A DNA stretch of 5,330 nucleotides from an uncultured Clostridia bacterium (GTDB lineage: Bacteria > Bacillota > Clostridia > Oscillospirales > CAG-272). Made by a program: the position numbers and the translations under genes. The number at the start of each line of letters is the position of its first letter. Position 1 is the stretch's first letter. A model generated the notes under the pieces. The model was not told where the DNA came from. It saw nothing but the letters and a program-made list of their open reading frames with translations, and ran no database searches. The stretch lies in contig CAMETB010000098.1 of NCBI GenBank assembly GCA_945936265.1, positions 1-5,330 of the forward strand. Reading direction: 5' to 3'. This document shows positions 1 to 5,330 of this stretch, in pieces.

Positions 1-64
1 CGTTGAAGCCGAAGAGGCTAAGGACGAGGCAGAGGCAGCAGAAGAAACTGCCGACGCTCAGTAA
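1..64 (+). CDS. rpsB: 30S ribosomal protein S2, C-terminal tail (partial)
   Basis: Only the last 20 codons and the TAA stop (62-64) are inside the window; the 5' part lies upstream. The visible peptide is a low-complexity acidic tail made almost wholly of Glu, Ala and Asp. No S2 fold is visible, so the call rests on position: rpsB almost always lies directly before tsf in bacteria, and the tail ends 26 bases before a tsf start with no terminator between. S2 is a structural protein of the small ribosomal subunit. Acidic C-terminal extensions on S2 are seen in some Bacillota (from memory). Another gene here is possible but unlikely. Confidence 0.8.
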   Translation, partial: VEAEEAKDEAEAAEETADAQ

Positions 65-90
65 TTCTTAAAATATCGGAGGAAACAAAA

Positions 91-1023
91 ATGGCTGCAA
101 TTACAGCAAAGATGGTCGCAGACCTCAGAACAAAAACCGGATGCGGTATGATGGAATGTAAAAAGGCTCTTACCGAGGCAAACGGCGATTTCGACGAGGC
201 AATAAAGGTTCTTCGTGAAAAGGGGCTCTCCGTTGCCGCAAAGAAAGCCGACAGGATTGCCGCTGAAGGCGTTGTAGACATACTTGTAAGCGATGACGGC
301 AAAACTGCCGCTATGATTGAAGTAAACGCCGAGACGGACTTCGTTGCAAAGAACGCTACTTTCCTTGAGTTCGTAAAAGGTATACTCAAGACTATAATAG
401 CAAACAGACCTGCCGATGTTCAGGCACTTCTTGCTGATCGTTATCTTGATACGGACATGACAGTAGAGGCAAAACTCAAGGATATGATATTCACCATAGG
501 TGAAAATATGAATATCCGCCGTTTCGTAATAGTTGACGGTACTCTGAGCACTTATATTCACGGAAAGGGGACTACGGGAGTTATAATCACCTTTGACGCC
601 GATGAGAAAGCAAAGGCTGCCGAGGGATTTGCACAGTTTGCAAAGAACATTGCACTCCAGGTTGCCGCTGTTCCGGTACTTTATCTTGACAAAGAATCTG
701 TTCCCGAGAAGGATCTCGACGAGGAGAAGTCAATAATACTTGCTCAACTTCACAACGACCCGAAAAATGCAAATAAACCTCAGCAGATACTCGAAAAGAT
801 GGTAATAGGAAAACTCGGTAAGTTCTATGAGAAGAATTGCTTGCTTGAACAGTCCTATATAAAAGACGACAAGATCACGGTAGGCAAATATGTTCAGGAC
901 TGCGCAAAGGAATTCGGCGGTTCTGTAAAGGTAACCGGTTACTATGTATTTGAAAAGGGCGAAGGACTTCAGAAGAAAGAAGAAAACTTTGCCGCTGAGA
1001 TCGAAAAAATGGTAAAAGGCTGA
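91..1023 (+). CDS. tsf: Translation elongation factor Ts (EF-Ts)
   Basis: EF-Ts is the cytoplasmic guanine-nucleotide exchange factor that releases GDP from EF-Tu so that EF-Tu can reload GTP and aminoacyl-tRNA. The 310-residue product has the N-terminal UBA-like domain (about 1-55, with the conserved RTKTGCGMMECKKAL stretch), the EF-Tu-contacting TDFVAKN motif at 82-88, a YIHGKG segment at 155-160, and the C-terminal QVAA (190-193) and GKLGKFYEKNCLLEQ (240-254) signatures. It is longer than the 283-residue E. coli protein, as is common in Clostridia. The ATG at 91 is preceded by GGAGGA (78-83) at 7-base spacing and gives the standard N-terminus. It is probably co-transcribed with rpsB and ends just before a strong terminator. 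All family hallmarks are intact. Confidence 0.98.
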   Translation: MAAITAKMVADLRTKTGCGMMECKKALTEANGDFDEAIKVLREKGLSVAAKKADRIAAEGVVDILVSDDGKTAAMIEVNAETDFVAKNATFLEFVKGILKTIIANRPADVQALLADRYLDTDMTVEAKLKDMIFTIGENMNIRRFVIVDGTLSTYIHGKGTTGVIITFDADEKAKAAEGFAQFAKNIALQVAAVPVLYLDKESVPEKDLDEEKSIILAQLHNDPKNANKPQQILEKMVIGKLGKFYEKNCLLEQSYIKDDKITVGKYVQDCAKEFGGSVKVTGYYVFEKGEGLQKKEENFAAEIEKMVKG

Positions 1024-1039
1024 TATATCTGATAAAAAC

Positions 1040-1075
1040 AAAAATGCGGAGAAATTTCAAATTCTCCGCATTTTT
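1040..1075 (+). terminator. Intrinsic terminator after tsf
   Basis: AAAAATGCGGAGAA (1040-1053) pairs perfectly with TTCTCCGCATTTTT (1062-1075), giving a 14-bp stem with an 8-base loop. Its GC-rich core is flanked by an A run and a T run. It begins 16 bases after the tsf stop and should end the rpsB-tsf transcript. The A run opposite the T run means it could also act on the opposite strand, although no gene is seen there. Confidence 0.93.
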
Positions 1076-1140
1076 GCAACAGCATTAATCTCTGTATCTT
1101 TCGCTGATTTGGAATATTATTAAAATTTTCCAATTAGTAC

Positions 1141-1169
1141 TTTACAAAAAATGAAATAAGTGATATAAT
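1141..1169 (+). promoter_or_regulatory. Sigma-A promoter with extended -10, for the gene at 1200
   Basis: The -35 box is TTTACA (1141-1146) and the -10 box is TATAAT (1164-1169), separated by exactly 17 bases. TGA directly before the -10 box gives the TGn extended -10. The stretch 1113-1133 upstream is rich in A and T runs and could act as an UP element. The predicted transcript start is near 1176, giving a leader of about 24 bases. This is one of the best consensus matches one could expect and implies strong basal transcription. No obvious operator overlaps it. Confidence 0.88.
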
Positions 1170-1184
1170 AAATTGACTTTGCAT

Positions 1185-1191
1185 GAGGGAG
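1185..1191 (+). promoter_or_regulatory. Ribosome binding site that fixes the start at 1200
   Basis: GAGGGAG ends 8 bases before the ATG at 1200. An in-frame TTG at 1173 would extend the protein by nine residues, but it lies at or before the predicted transcript start (about 1176) and has no ribosome site of its own. Confidence 0.85.
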
Positions 1192-1199
1192 ATAAAATT

Positions 1200-1787
1200 A
1201 TGAGTAAAAAGTATTACAAAATTTTCATATCTGTAGGCACTGTACTTACCATCGTAGGTTTATTGATAGACGCATTGGCAACTGACGCTTTTGCCATCTT
1301 GCTTGAGTTTTCTTCATTTGCCTTTATAAACGCTATATTGGCAGTATGCCTTATTACATCCAAAAATAACGTTGTGGAGAATATAGGCGTTGGTCTTTCG
1401 GCTTATTGCGGAGTATACGGAATTGTAAAATTTGCTGTCGCTCTGAATTCCGAGATCTTTTATATGAGCTATCTTGGAATGAGTATAATGATTATAGGTG
1501 CAATAGTTTATTACATCTCTTTTGTTTTGAATTATTTCGGATACAAGAGGGCAACAGGCGTTTCCCAAAAGGATCCGTATGAAGAAGTTAATTCTTATTA
1601 CAAAATGAAAAATGAAGGGATCATAAACGAGCAGGAATACGAAGGCTTGAAATCTGCTGTTATTGAAAAGATCGGTAAGAACAATTCTACCGTTTCAGAT
1701 CTCGGTAAGTGGAAAAAATTATTGGATCAATCCATAATTACGGACGGAGAATTTATAAAATTAAAAGCAGCAATTCTCGGTAAATAA
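1200..1787 (+). CDS. Four-helix membrane protein with tandem SHOCT-like C-terminal motifs, function unknown
   Basis: I do not recognise a named family for the whole 195-residue product. By eye it has four hydrophobic segments, at about 8-24, 28-52, 64-82 and 89-115, with no cleavable signal peptide, then a soluble tail from about 116. The tail holds two related motifs, residues 134-155 (GIINEQEYEGLK) and 172-193 (SIITDGEFIKLK). Both match the SHOCT pattern of a short helix, I-I-[ST/N]-x-x-E-[FY], then a second helix. SHOCT domains sit at the C-termini of many small, often membrane-bound proteins and are thought to aid oligomerisation or protein contacts; their exact role is unclear. The gene has its own promoter and terminator and splits the usual tsf-pyrH pair, so it is a single-gene unit, probably an accessory gene. 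Base composition looks slightly more AT-rich than its neighbours. The reading frame is secure; the function is not. Confidence 0.85.
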   Translation: MSKKYYKIFISVGTVLTIVGLLIDALATDAFAILLEFSSFAFINAILAVCLITSKNNVVENIGVGLSAYCGVYGIVKFAVALNSEIFYMSYLGMSIMIIGAIVYYISFVLNYFGYKRATGVSQKDPYEEVNSYYKMKNEGIINEQEYEGLKSAVIEKIGKNNSTVSDLGKWKKLLDQSIITDGEFIKLKAAILGK

Positions 1788-1813
1788 TAATTATGAGTGA
1801 TGCAAAGTCGATG

Positions 1814-1846
1814 AATGGATGGCTTGACGCCGTCCATTTATTTTTT
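1814..1846 (+). terminator. Intrinsic terminator after the SHOCT-type membrane protein gene
   Basis: AATGGATGGC (1814-1823) pairs with GCCGTCCATT (1829-1838) as a 10-bp stem with one G-T wobble and a 5-base loop. It is followed by TA and six T residues (1841-1846). It lies 26 bases after the stop codon and isolates this gene from pyrH. Confidence 0.9.
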
Positions 1847-1950
1847 ACGTCGGATAAGATTATCACCTTTTTCTGTTAATGTTGCAAAAAGTCAGTATTG
1901 TGAAAATTGCATAAATTTCTTATTAAAACGAAAAAAATGCGTTTTTCTTA

Positions 1951-1979
1951 TTTACAAACCGAGAAATATATAGTATATT
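1951..1979 (+). promoter_or_regulatory. Sigma-A promoter for the pyrH-frr-uppS-cdsA-dxr operon
   Basis: The -35 box TTTACA (1951-1956) and the -10 box TATATT (1974-1979) are 17 bases apart. A and T tracts at 1925-1950 just upstream could serve as an UP element. The predicted transcript start near 1986 leaves a leader of about 27 bases, too short for a riboswitch. As a terminator precedes it and no other clear promoter follows, this probably drives the whole downstream operon. An overlapping TATTAT at 1976-1981 would give a poorer 19-base spacer. Confidence 0.8.
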
Positions 1980-1998
1980 ATATATGAGAAAATTGAAT

Positions 1999-2005
1999 GA
2001 GAGGA
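1999..2005 (+). promoter_or_regulatory. Ribosome binding site supporting the TTG start of pyrH
   Basis: GAGAGGA ends 7 bases before the TTG at 2013. No ATG or GTG lies in frame nearby, and the conserved PVYKRVLLKLSGEA segment starts only five residues after this codon, so TTG is the start. Confidence 0.85.
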
Positions 2006-2012
2006 TTTTATT

Positions 2013-2702
2013 TTGGAAAACGATAAACCTGTTTATAAAAGAGTCCTTCTTAAATTGTCCGGTGAGGCAATTTCCGCAGGGAAAGACGGAATACTTAATT
2101 TTGACTATATCAAGGAGATCGCTTCTGTAATAAAGAAGTGTATGTCAAAAGGCGTGCAGTTCGGTATAATTGTCGGTGCGGGCAACATATGGAGAGGACG
2201 CAACGGCGAAAATATGGACAGGGTAAAAGCGGATCATATGGGCATGCTTGCAACCTGTATAAACGCACTTGCACTCCAGGAGGTATTTATTCGTTGCGGT
2301 ATAGACGCAGTCGTTATGACTGCCGTTGAAATGAAAGCTTTTGCAAAAGGATTTGTAAGAGACGACGCGATAGAAATGCTCAATGCCGGTAAAGTCGTTA
2401 TATTCGGGGCAGGGCTCGGGATACCGTTTGTATCGACTGATACGGCAGCGGTTGTAAGAGCTGCTGAAATAGGTGCAGCAATATATACCGCTGACCCGAG
2501 AATTGACCCTACAGCAGAGAAACTTACAAATATAACCTATAAGGAAATTCTTGCAAGAGGACTTGCCGCAATGGATTCAACGGCTACATCGTTTGCCATG
2601 GACAATAAAATTTCCATTCATGTTTTCGGTCTTGACAAATGCGAAAACATTTACAGCGTAATTATGGGTGCCGAGATGGGTACCGTTGTTAAAGGAGAAT
2701 AA
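2013..2702 (+). CDS. pyrH: Uridylate (UMP) kinase with an apparent internal ten-residue deletion
   Basis: PyrH phosphorylates UMP to UDP with ATP in the cytoplasm and is the bacterial hexameric enzyme of the amino-acid-kinase fold, feeding UTP, CTP and UDP-sugars. Hallmarks in the 229 residues are KLSGEA (14-19), the glycine loop GAGNIWRG (55-62), DHMGMLAT (74-81), the UMP-side loop GLGIPFVSTDTA (134-145), YTADP (158-162) and MDSTATS (187-193). The oddity is at 152-162: the chain runs EIGAAIYTADP, where relatives have about ten more residues of the type DVxLxAxxVDG between EIGA and the (V/I)(Y/F)xADP segment. That strand and loop belong to the fold core and include a residue near E. coli Thr165 that contacts ATP (from memory). 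The frame is kept on both sides. This could be a sequence error, a damaged enzyme or a true variant. Translation starts at TTG, and the last codons carry the ribosome site for frr. Confidence 0.95.
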   Translation: MENDKPVYKRVLLKLSGEAISAGKDGILNFDYIKEIASVIKKCMSKGVQFGIIVGAGNIWRGRNGENMDRVKADHMGMLATCINALALQEVFIRCGIDAVVMTAVEMKAFAKGFVRDDAIEMLNAGKVVIFGAGLGIPFVSTDTAAVVRAAEIGAAIYTADPRIDPTAEKLTNITYKEILARGLAAMDSTATSFAMDNKISIHVFGLDKCENIYSVIMGAEMGTVVKGE

Positions 2703-2704
2703 TT

Positions 2705-3259
2705 ATGAAATTGGACAACAAAGAATTTGAAGTAAAGATGCAGAAATCCATCGACGCTTATCGCAACGAACTCGATACCGTCCGCGCCGGACGAGCAAAT
2801 CCGAACATTCTTTCAAGAGTGGATGTTGATTATTACGGTTCTCCCACACCCGTAAACCAGATAGGAACAATTTCCACGCCCGACGCAAGAACAATAGTTA
2901 TTCAGCCGTGGGATTCAACCACTCTCAAAGCAATTGAGAAGGCAATACTTGCTTCTGATATAGGAATTACTCCCGCAAACGACGGAAAGGTTATAAGGCT
3001 CATATTCCCGCAACTCACCGAGGACAGAAGAAAGGAACTTAAAAAGCAGGTTTCCAAACTCGGAGAGGACGCAAAAGTTGCTATCCGTAACATAAGAAGA
3101 GAGGCTATGGATAAAGCAAAGGATATGAAGAAGGACGGAGATATGACAGAGGATGAGCAGAAGGCCTCGGAAAAATCCGTTCAGGACCTTACCGACAAAT
3201 ATATAAAGAACATAGACGAGATTACCGCAGCAAAAGAAAAAGAAATTATGGAGATATAA
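2705..3259 (+). CDS. frr: Ribosome recycling factor (RRF)
   Basis: RRF works with EF-G after termination to split the 70S ribosome from mRNA and the last tRNA. The 184 residues match the family length of about 185. Domain I is the three-helix bundle formed by about 1-30 and 106-184; domain II is the small beta domain at about 31-105. Visible signatures are VRAGRANP (26-33), the SPTPVNQ turn (46-52), and IRNIRREA (127-134), which contains the conserved arginines that contact rRNA. The ATG lies two bases after the pyrH stop, and its GGAG ribosome site (2694-2697) lies inside the last pyrH codons, so the two genes are probably translationally coupled. Nothing in the protein looks unusual. Confidence 0.98.
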   Translation: MKLDNKEFEVKMQKSIDAYRNELDTVRAGRANPNILSRVDVDYYGSPTPVNQIGTISTPDARTIVIQPWDSTTLKAIEKAILASDIGITPANDGKVIRLIFPQLTEDRRKELKKQVSKLGEDAKVAIRNIRREAMDKAKDMKKDGDMTEDEQKASEKSVQDLTDKYIKNIDEITAAKEKEIMEI

Positions 3260-3260
3260 A

Positions 3261-3325
3261 TTATCCGGCATCGTCGCACATTTTGGGAAATCCGGCATTG
3301 CCGGATTTCTTGAATATTCGGATAA
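3261..3325 (+). promoter_or_regulatory. Structured spacer between frr and uppS with alternative hairpins
   Basis: GAAATCCGGC (3287-3296) pairs with GCCGGATTTC (3300-3309) around a 3-base loop. It is nested inside an outer pair, TTATCCG (3261-3267) with CGGATAA (3319-3325). ATCCGGCAT also occurs twice (3263-3271 and 3290-3298), so the first copy could instead pair with TGCCGGAT (3299-3306). The inner hairpin is followed by only a broken T run, so it is a poor terminator. It could be a partial terminator, an mRNA processing or stability element, or a control of uppS translation, because the outer stem ends five bases before the ribosome site. Role inferred; the pairing is direct. Confidence 0.55.
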
Positions 3326-3338
3326 AAATGAGGTAAAT

Positions 3339-4046
3339 ATGCTTTTTAAGAAAAAAGAGATACATGTGGATTCCCGTCTTTCTCATATTGCCTTTATAAT
3401 GGACGGCAACGGAAGATGGGCGAAAAAGCGCGCTATGCCGAGGCAATTCGGACACAAGCAGGGTGCAAAATCCTTTGAGAGAATTGTGCGTGAATGTAAC
3501 CGCCTTGGAATAAAAACCGTTACCGTTTATGCTTTTTCGACGGAAAATTGGTCAAGACCGAAAGACGAGGTCGGCTCCATAATGGAGCTTTTGTCATCGT
3601 ATATAGACAGGGCACAGGATGAGAAGGATATAAAATTCGTTTTTCTCGGCGATAAGTCGGTGCTGAGAGAAGATTTGCAAAAGCGTATGACGGATCTCGA
3701 AGAAAAGACAAAAGACCGCCCGAATACTCTTAATATAGCATTTAATTACGGAGGACGCGCCGAGATAGTTCACGCCTGCAACGAGCTCATAGCAGAGGGG
3801 GCAGAAAGCGTTTCCGAAAAAGATATATCGGATCATCTTTACACAAGTGCCTCACCCGACCCCGATCTTATAGTCCGCACGGCTGGGGAGTGCAGAATAT
3901 CGAATTTTCTCTTATGGCAATGCGCTTATTCGGAATTTTATTTTACCGACGTACTCTGGCCGGATTTTGACGAAAAAGAATTGCATCGTGCAATAGAAAA
4001 TTTTTATAAAAGAAAAAGAAACTTTGGTAACGTGACTGAAAAATAA
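3339..4046 (+). CDS. uppS: Undecaprenyl diphosphate synthase (cis-prenyltransferase)
   Basis: UppS adds eight isopentenyl units in cis to farnesyl diphosphate to make undecaprenyl diphosphate, the C55 lipid carrier for peptidoglycan and other wall polymers. It is a soluble or peripheral dimeric enzyme. The 235 residues carry every family block: HIAFIMDGNGRWAKKR (16-31) with the catalytic Asp22 and the diphosphate-binding GNGR, FSTENWSRP (66-74), NYGGR (136-140), DPDLIVRTAGECR (174-186) and SNFLLWQCAYSEF (188-200) with the metal-binding Glu199. TAGECR differs slightly from the common TSGEQR, which is tolerated in the family. The ATG at 3339 follows a short GAGGT site (3330-3334). Placed 79 bases after frr and 9 before cdsA, it is part of the same operon. 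Confidence 0.97.
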   Translation: MLFKKKEIHVDSRLSHIAFIMDGNGRWAKKRAMPRQFGHKQGAKSFERIVRECNRLGIKTVTVYAFSTENWSRPKDEVGSIMELLSSYIDRAQDEKDIKFVFLGDKSVLREDLQKRMTDLEEKTKDRPNTLNIAFNYGGRAEIVHACNELIAEGAESVSEKDISDHLYTSASPDPDLIVRTAGECRISNFLLWQCAYSEFYFTDVLWPDFDEKELHRAIENFYKRKRNFGNVTEK

Positions 4047-4050
4047 GGAG
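4045..4050 (+). promoter_or_regulatory. Ribosome binding site for cdsA overlapping the uppS stop
   Basis: The uppS stop TAA (4044-4046) is read through into TAAGGAG, so the AAGGAG ribosome site shares two bases with the stop codon. It ends 5 bases before the cdsA ATG at 4056, an arrangement suited to translational coupling. Confidence 0.85.
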
Positions 4051-4055
4051 TCAGT

Positions 4056-4868
4056 ATGAAGACAAGAATTATAACCGCCGTCATAGCAATAGCGTTATTT
4101 ATACCTGTATGTTGGTTTTCTTATACGCTTGTTTTTCCGATTGTTATAGCTCTTCTTTGCGCAATGGGCGTATTTGAAATGGCCAAATGCCTTGGATTAC
4201 ACAAAAATCTGGTTCTCGGAATACCGATGTATATTGTTGCTTTGGGCCTTCCTGTATTCAGGCGCTTTGCCGCTTCAAATTCTGCATTTCTTTCGTGCGC
4301 TCTTCTGGCTCTTTTTGCCGTACTTATGTATTTTCTCTCTTATGTAATGTTGCGCAGAAATAAAGATAAAATATCCGATATAATGACTCTATATGCACTC
4401 TTTGTTTATGTTGTCGGATGTTTCAGCTCTATCGTACTTGTCAGGGATTTGCCTGACGGGCAGTATAAATATCTTCTCATATTTATAGGTGCGTGGGTAT
4501 GCGATACGTTTGCATATTTTGTCGGAAAATTGTTCGGTAAGCACAAACTTATTCCCGAAATAAGCCCCAAAAAGACTATAGAGGGTTCGCTCGGCGGAAT
4601 ATTTTTCACCGTCGTCGCATTTATCCTTTACGGGTTTATAATAAAACGTTTCTTTGGCTATGAAATGTCGTATGTAATGCTCGGAGTTTCGGGATTTCTC
4701 GTTTCGATAATATCTCAGATGGGCGATCTTATCGCTTCAAGCATAAAAAGACAGTACGGAATAAAGGATTACGGCTTTGTATTTCCGGGGCATGGAGGAG
4801 TGCTGGACCGTTTCGACAGCGTAATGCTTACCGCACCAGTTTTGTATGTTGCGTTTATTCTGTTTTAA
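4056..4868 (+). CDS. cdsA: Phosphatidate cytidylyltransferase (CDP-diacylglycerol synthase)
   Basis: CdsA is an integral membrane enzyme that joins CTP and phosphatidic acid to give CDP-diacylglycerol and pyrophosphate, the branch precursor of bacterial phospholipids. The 270 residues are mostly hydrophobic, with about seven or eight membrane segments by eye, starting directly at the N-terminus. The family signature lies at about 220-255: SQMGDLIASSIKR, then GIKDYG, then FPGHGGVLDRFDS, including the acidic and Lys residues used for metal and substrate binding. Upstream blocks CDTFAYFVGKLFGKHKL (149-165) and ISPKKTIEGSLGG (169-181) also match the family. Length is typical. The start is supported by the AAGGAG site overlapping the uppS stop. 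The uppS-cdsA-dxr order is the common bacterial arrangement. Confidence 0.97.
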   Translation: MKTRIITAVIAIALFIPVCWFSYTLVFPIVIALLCAMGVFEMAKCLGLHKNLVLGIPMYIVALGLPVFRRFAASNSAFLSCALLALFAVLMYFLSYVMLRRNKDKISDIMTLYALFVYVVGCFSSIVLVRDLPDGQYKYLLIFIGAWVCDTFAYFVGKLFGKHKLIPEISPKKTIEGSLGGIFFTVVAFILYGFIIKRFFGYEMSYVMLGVSGFLVSIISQMGDLIASSIKRQYGIKDYGFVFPGHGGVLDRFDSVMLTAPVLYVAFILF

Positions 4869-4873
4869 CGGAT

Positions 4874-4878
4874 GGTGA
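4874..4878 (+). promoter_or_regulatory. Ribosome binding site favouring the dxr start at 4881
   Basis: GGTGA matches the 3' half of the full AGGAGGTGA complement to the 16S rRNA tail and is well placed for ATG 4881. In-frame ATG 4872 and GTG 4875 lie just upstream but have no convincing site of their own. Confidence 0.5.
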
Positions 4879-4880
4879 AA

Positions 4881-5330
4881 ATGATTAAAAATAACGGTAT
4901 CGTAGCAATACTCGGTTCTACCGGTTCTGTGGGCACGCAATCCGTCGAGGTGGCAAAACACCTTGGTTTAAAGGTTGATTTATTGCTTGCTTCTTCATCA
5001 GTTGATAAAATTGAAAAGCAGGCAAGAGAGCTTAACCCGAAAGTTTGCGTAATGACCGATGAAAAGGCGGCAGACGAGCTTAAAATAAAACTTGCCGATA
5101 CGCAAGTGAGAGTGTATTCGGGTGAAAAATCCGCTTGCTCGGCAATAGAGGAGAGCGAGGCTTCAACTGCGGTTGACGCAGTAGGCGGCTTTGCCGGTCT
5201 TGCTCCTGCAATGGCATGCGCAAGAAGCGGAAAAAGAATAGCCATGTCAAATAAGGAGGCCATAATAGTAGCCTACGGTATTCTGAAAGAAGCTATAGAT
5301 AAAGGCGGAGCGGAACTTGTCCCCGTTGAC
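4881..5330 (+). CDS. dxr: 1-deoxy-D-xylulose 5-phosphate reductoisomerase, N-terminal part (partial)
   Basis: Dxr converts DXP to 2-C-methyl-D-erythritol 4-phosphate with NADPH and a divalent metal, the committed step of the MEP isoprenoid pathway. The first 150 codons are in the window, out of roughly 380-400 expected; the gene runs off the 3' edge in an open frame. The N-terminal Rossmann domain starts with VAILGSTGSVGTQ (8-20), the NADPH-binding glycine loop. SNKEA (123-127) contains Lys125 and the final visible residues PVD end at Asp150, which would be the metal-ligand aspartate of the PVDSEH motif; both numbers agree with E. coli numbering as I recall it. The start is ambiguous: ATG 4872 and GTG 4875 are also in frame and would add two or three residues. 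The gene starts 12 bases after the cdsA stop, so co-transcription is expected. Its product feeds the isoprenoid units used by UppS. Confidence 0.96.
   Translation, partial: MIKNNGIVAILGSTGSVGTQSVEVAKHLGLKVDLLLASSSVDKIEKQARELNPKVCVMTDEKAADELKIKLADTQVRVYSGEKSACSAIEESEASTAVDAVGGFAGLAPAMACARSGKRIAMSNKEAIIVAYGILKEAIDKGGAELVPVD

Noticed and set aside
58..561. Long open frame on the minus strand opposite tsf
   Set aside because: It is a frame shadow of tsf with Cys/Tyr/His-rich, non-family sequence; the + strand gene there is certain.
1109..1133. TTGGAA...TTCCAA inverted repeat before the promoter at 1141
   Set aside because: Only six pairs around a 13-base loop in an AT-rich stretch; likely chance, more plausibly UP-element-like sequence.
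1173..1199. TTG at 1173 as start of the SHOCT-type membrane protein gene
   Set aside because: It overlaps the predicted transcript start and lacks a ribosome site, whereas ATG 1200 has a well-placed GAGGGAG.
1925..1947. A/T hairpin (AAAACG...CGTTTT) as a third terminator
   Set aside because: The stem is about six mostly A-T pairs with no T run after it; better read as an A-tract upstream of the pyrH promoter.
2915..3298. Minus-strand open frame across frr and the frr-uppS spacer
   Set aside because: Shadow of frr; the hydrophobic product reflects reverse reading of Lys- and Glu-rich codons.
3298..3326. Possible internal promoter TTGCCG-17-GATAAA before uppS
   Set aside because: Each box matches the consensus at only four of six positions, and the predicted transcript start would fall on the uppS ribosome site; the -35 box also lies inside the hairpin arm.
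4865..5263. Minus-strand open frame opposite dxr
   Set aside because: The + strand encodes recognisable Dxr motifs throughout; the reverse product is Ser/Ala-rich with no family resemblance.
1..5330. Undescribed defence, mobile or RNA system
   Set aside because: All but one gene belong to well-known core families in standard order; no transposase, integrase, attachment repeats, CRISPR repeats or tRNA-like folds were seen.

Overview
The window is an ordinary bacterial core-genome segment on the + strand, in the widely conserved order rpsB (tail) - tsf - [small membrane-protein gene] - pyrH - frr - uppS - cdsA - dxr (start). Strong AGGAGG-type ribosome sites, near-consensus sigma-A promoters, intrinsic terminators, a TTG start on pyrH and a moderate-to-low G+C with frequent ATA and AGA codons fit a Bacillota genome. 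The protein sequences look most like anaerobic Clostridia of the Ruminococcus/Oscillospiraceae type. That placement is from family resemblance only.

Layout. Positions 1-64 hold the acidic tail of ribosomal protein S2, followed after 26 bases by complete elongation factor Ts, and then a strong intrinsic terminator closes the S2/EF-Ts unit. Positions 1141-1846 are a self-contained cassette: a near-perfect extended -10 promoter, a 195-residue four-helix membrane protein with two tandem SHOCT-like C-terminal motifs, and its own terminator. This gene is not part of the usual cluster and interrupts it. A second promoter (1951-1979) then starts the downstream operon: UMP kinase, ribosome recycling factor, undecaprenyl diphosphate synthase, CDP-diacylglycerol synthase and the first 150 codons of DXP reductoisomerase. 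These genes are tightly packed; the only sizeable gap is a 79-base structured spacer between frr and uppS.

How the genes work together. S2, EF-Ts and RRF serve translation. PyrH makes UDP for RNA and for UDP-sugar wall precursors. Dxr commits carbon to the MEP isoprenoid pathway, whose products UppS extends into the C55 lipid carrier of wall synthesis. CdsA makes CDP-diacylglycerol for phospholipids. The segment therefore couples protein synthesis to envelope synthesis.

Points worth a second look are an in-frame gap of about ten residues in the core of the essential enzyme PyrH (near 2475-2483), the inserted SHOCT-protein cassette, and the alternative hairpins between frr and uppS. I see no evidence for a defence system, mobile element, CRISPR array or RNA gene.
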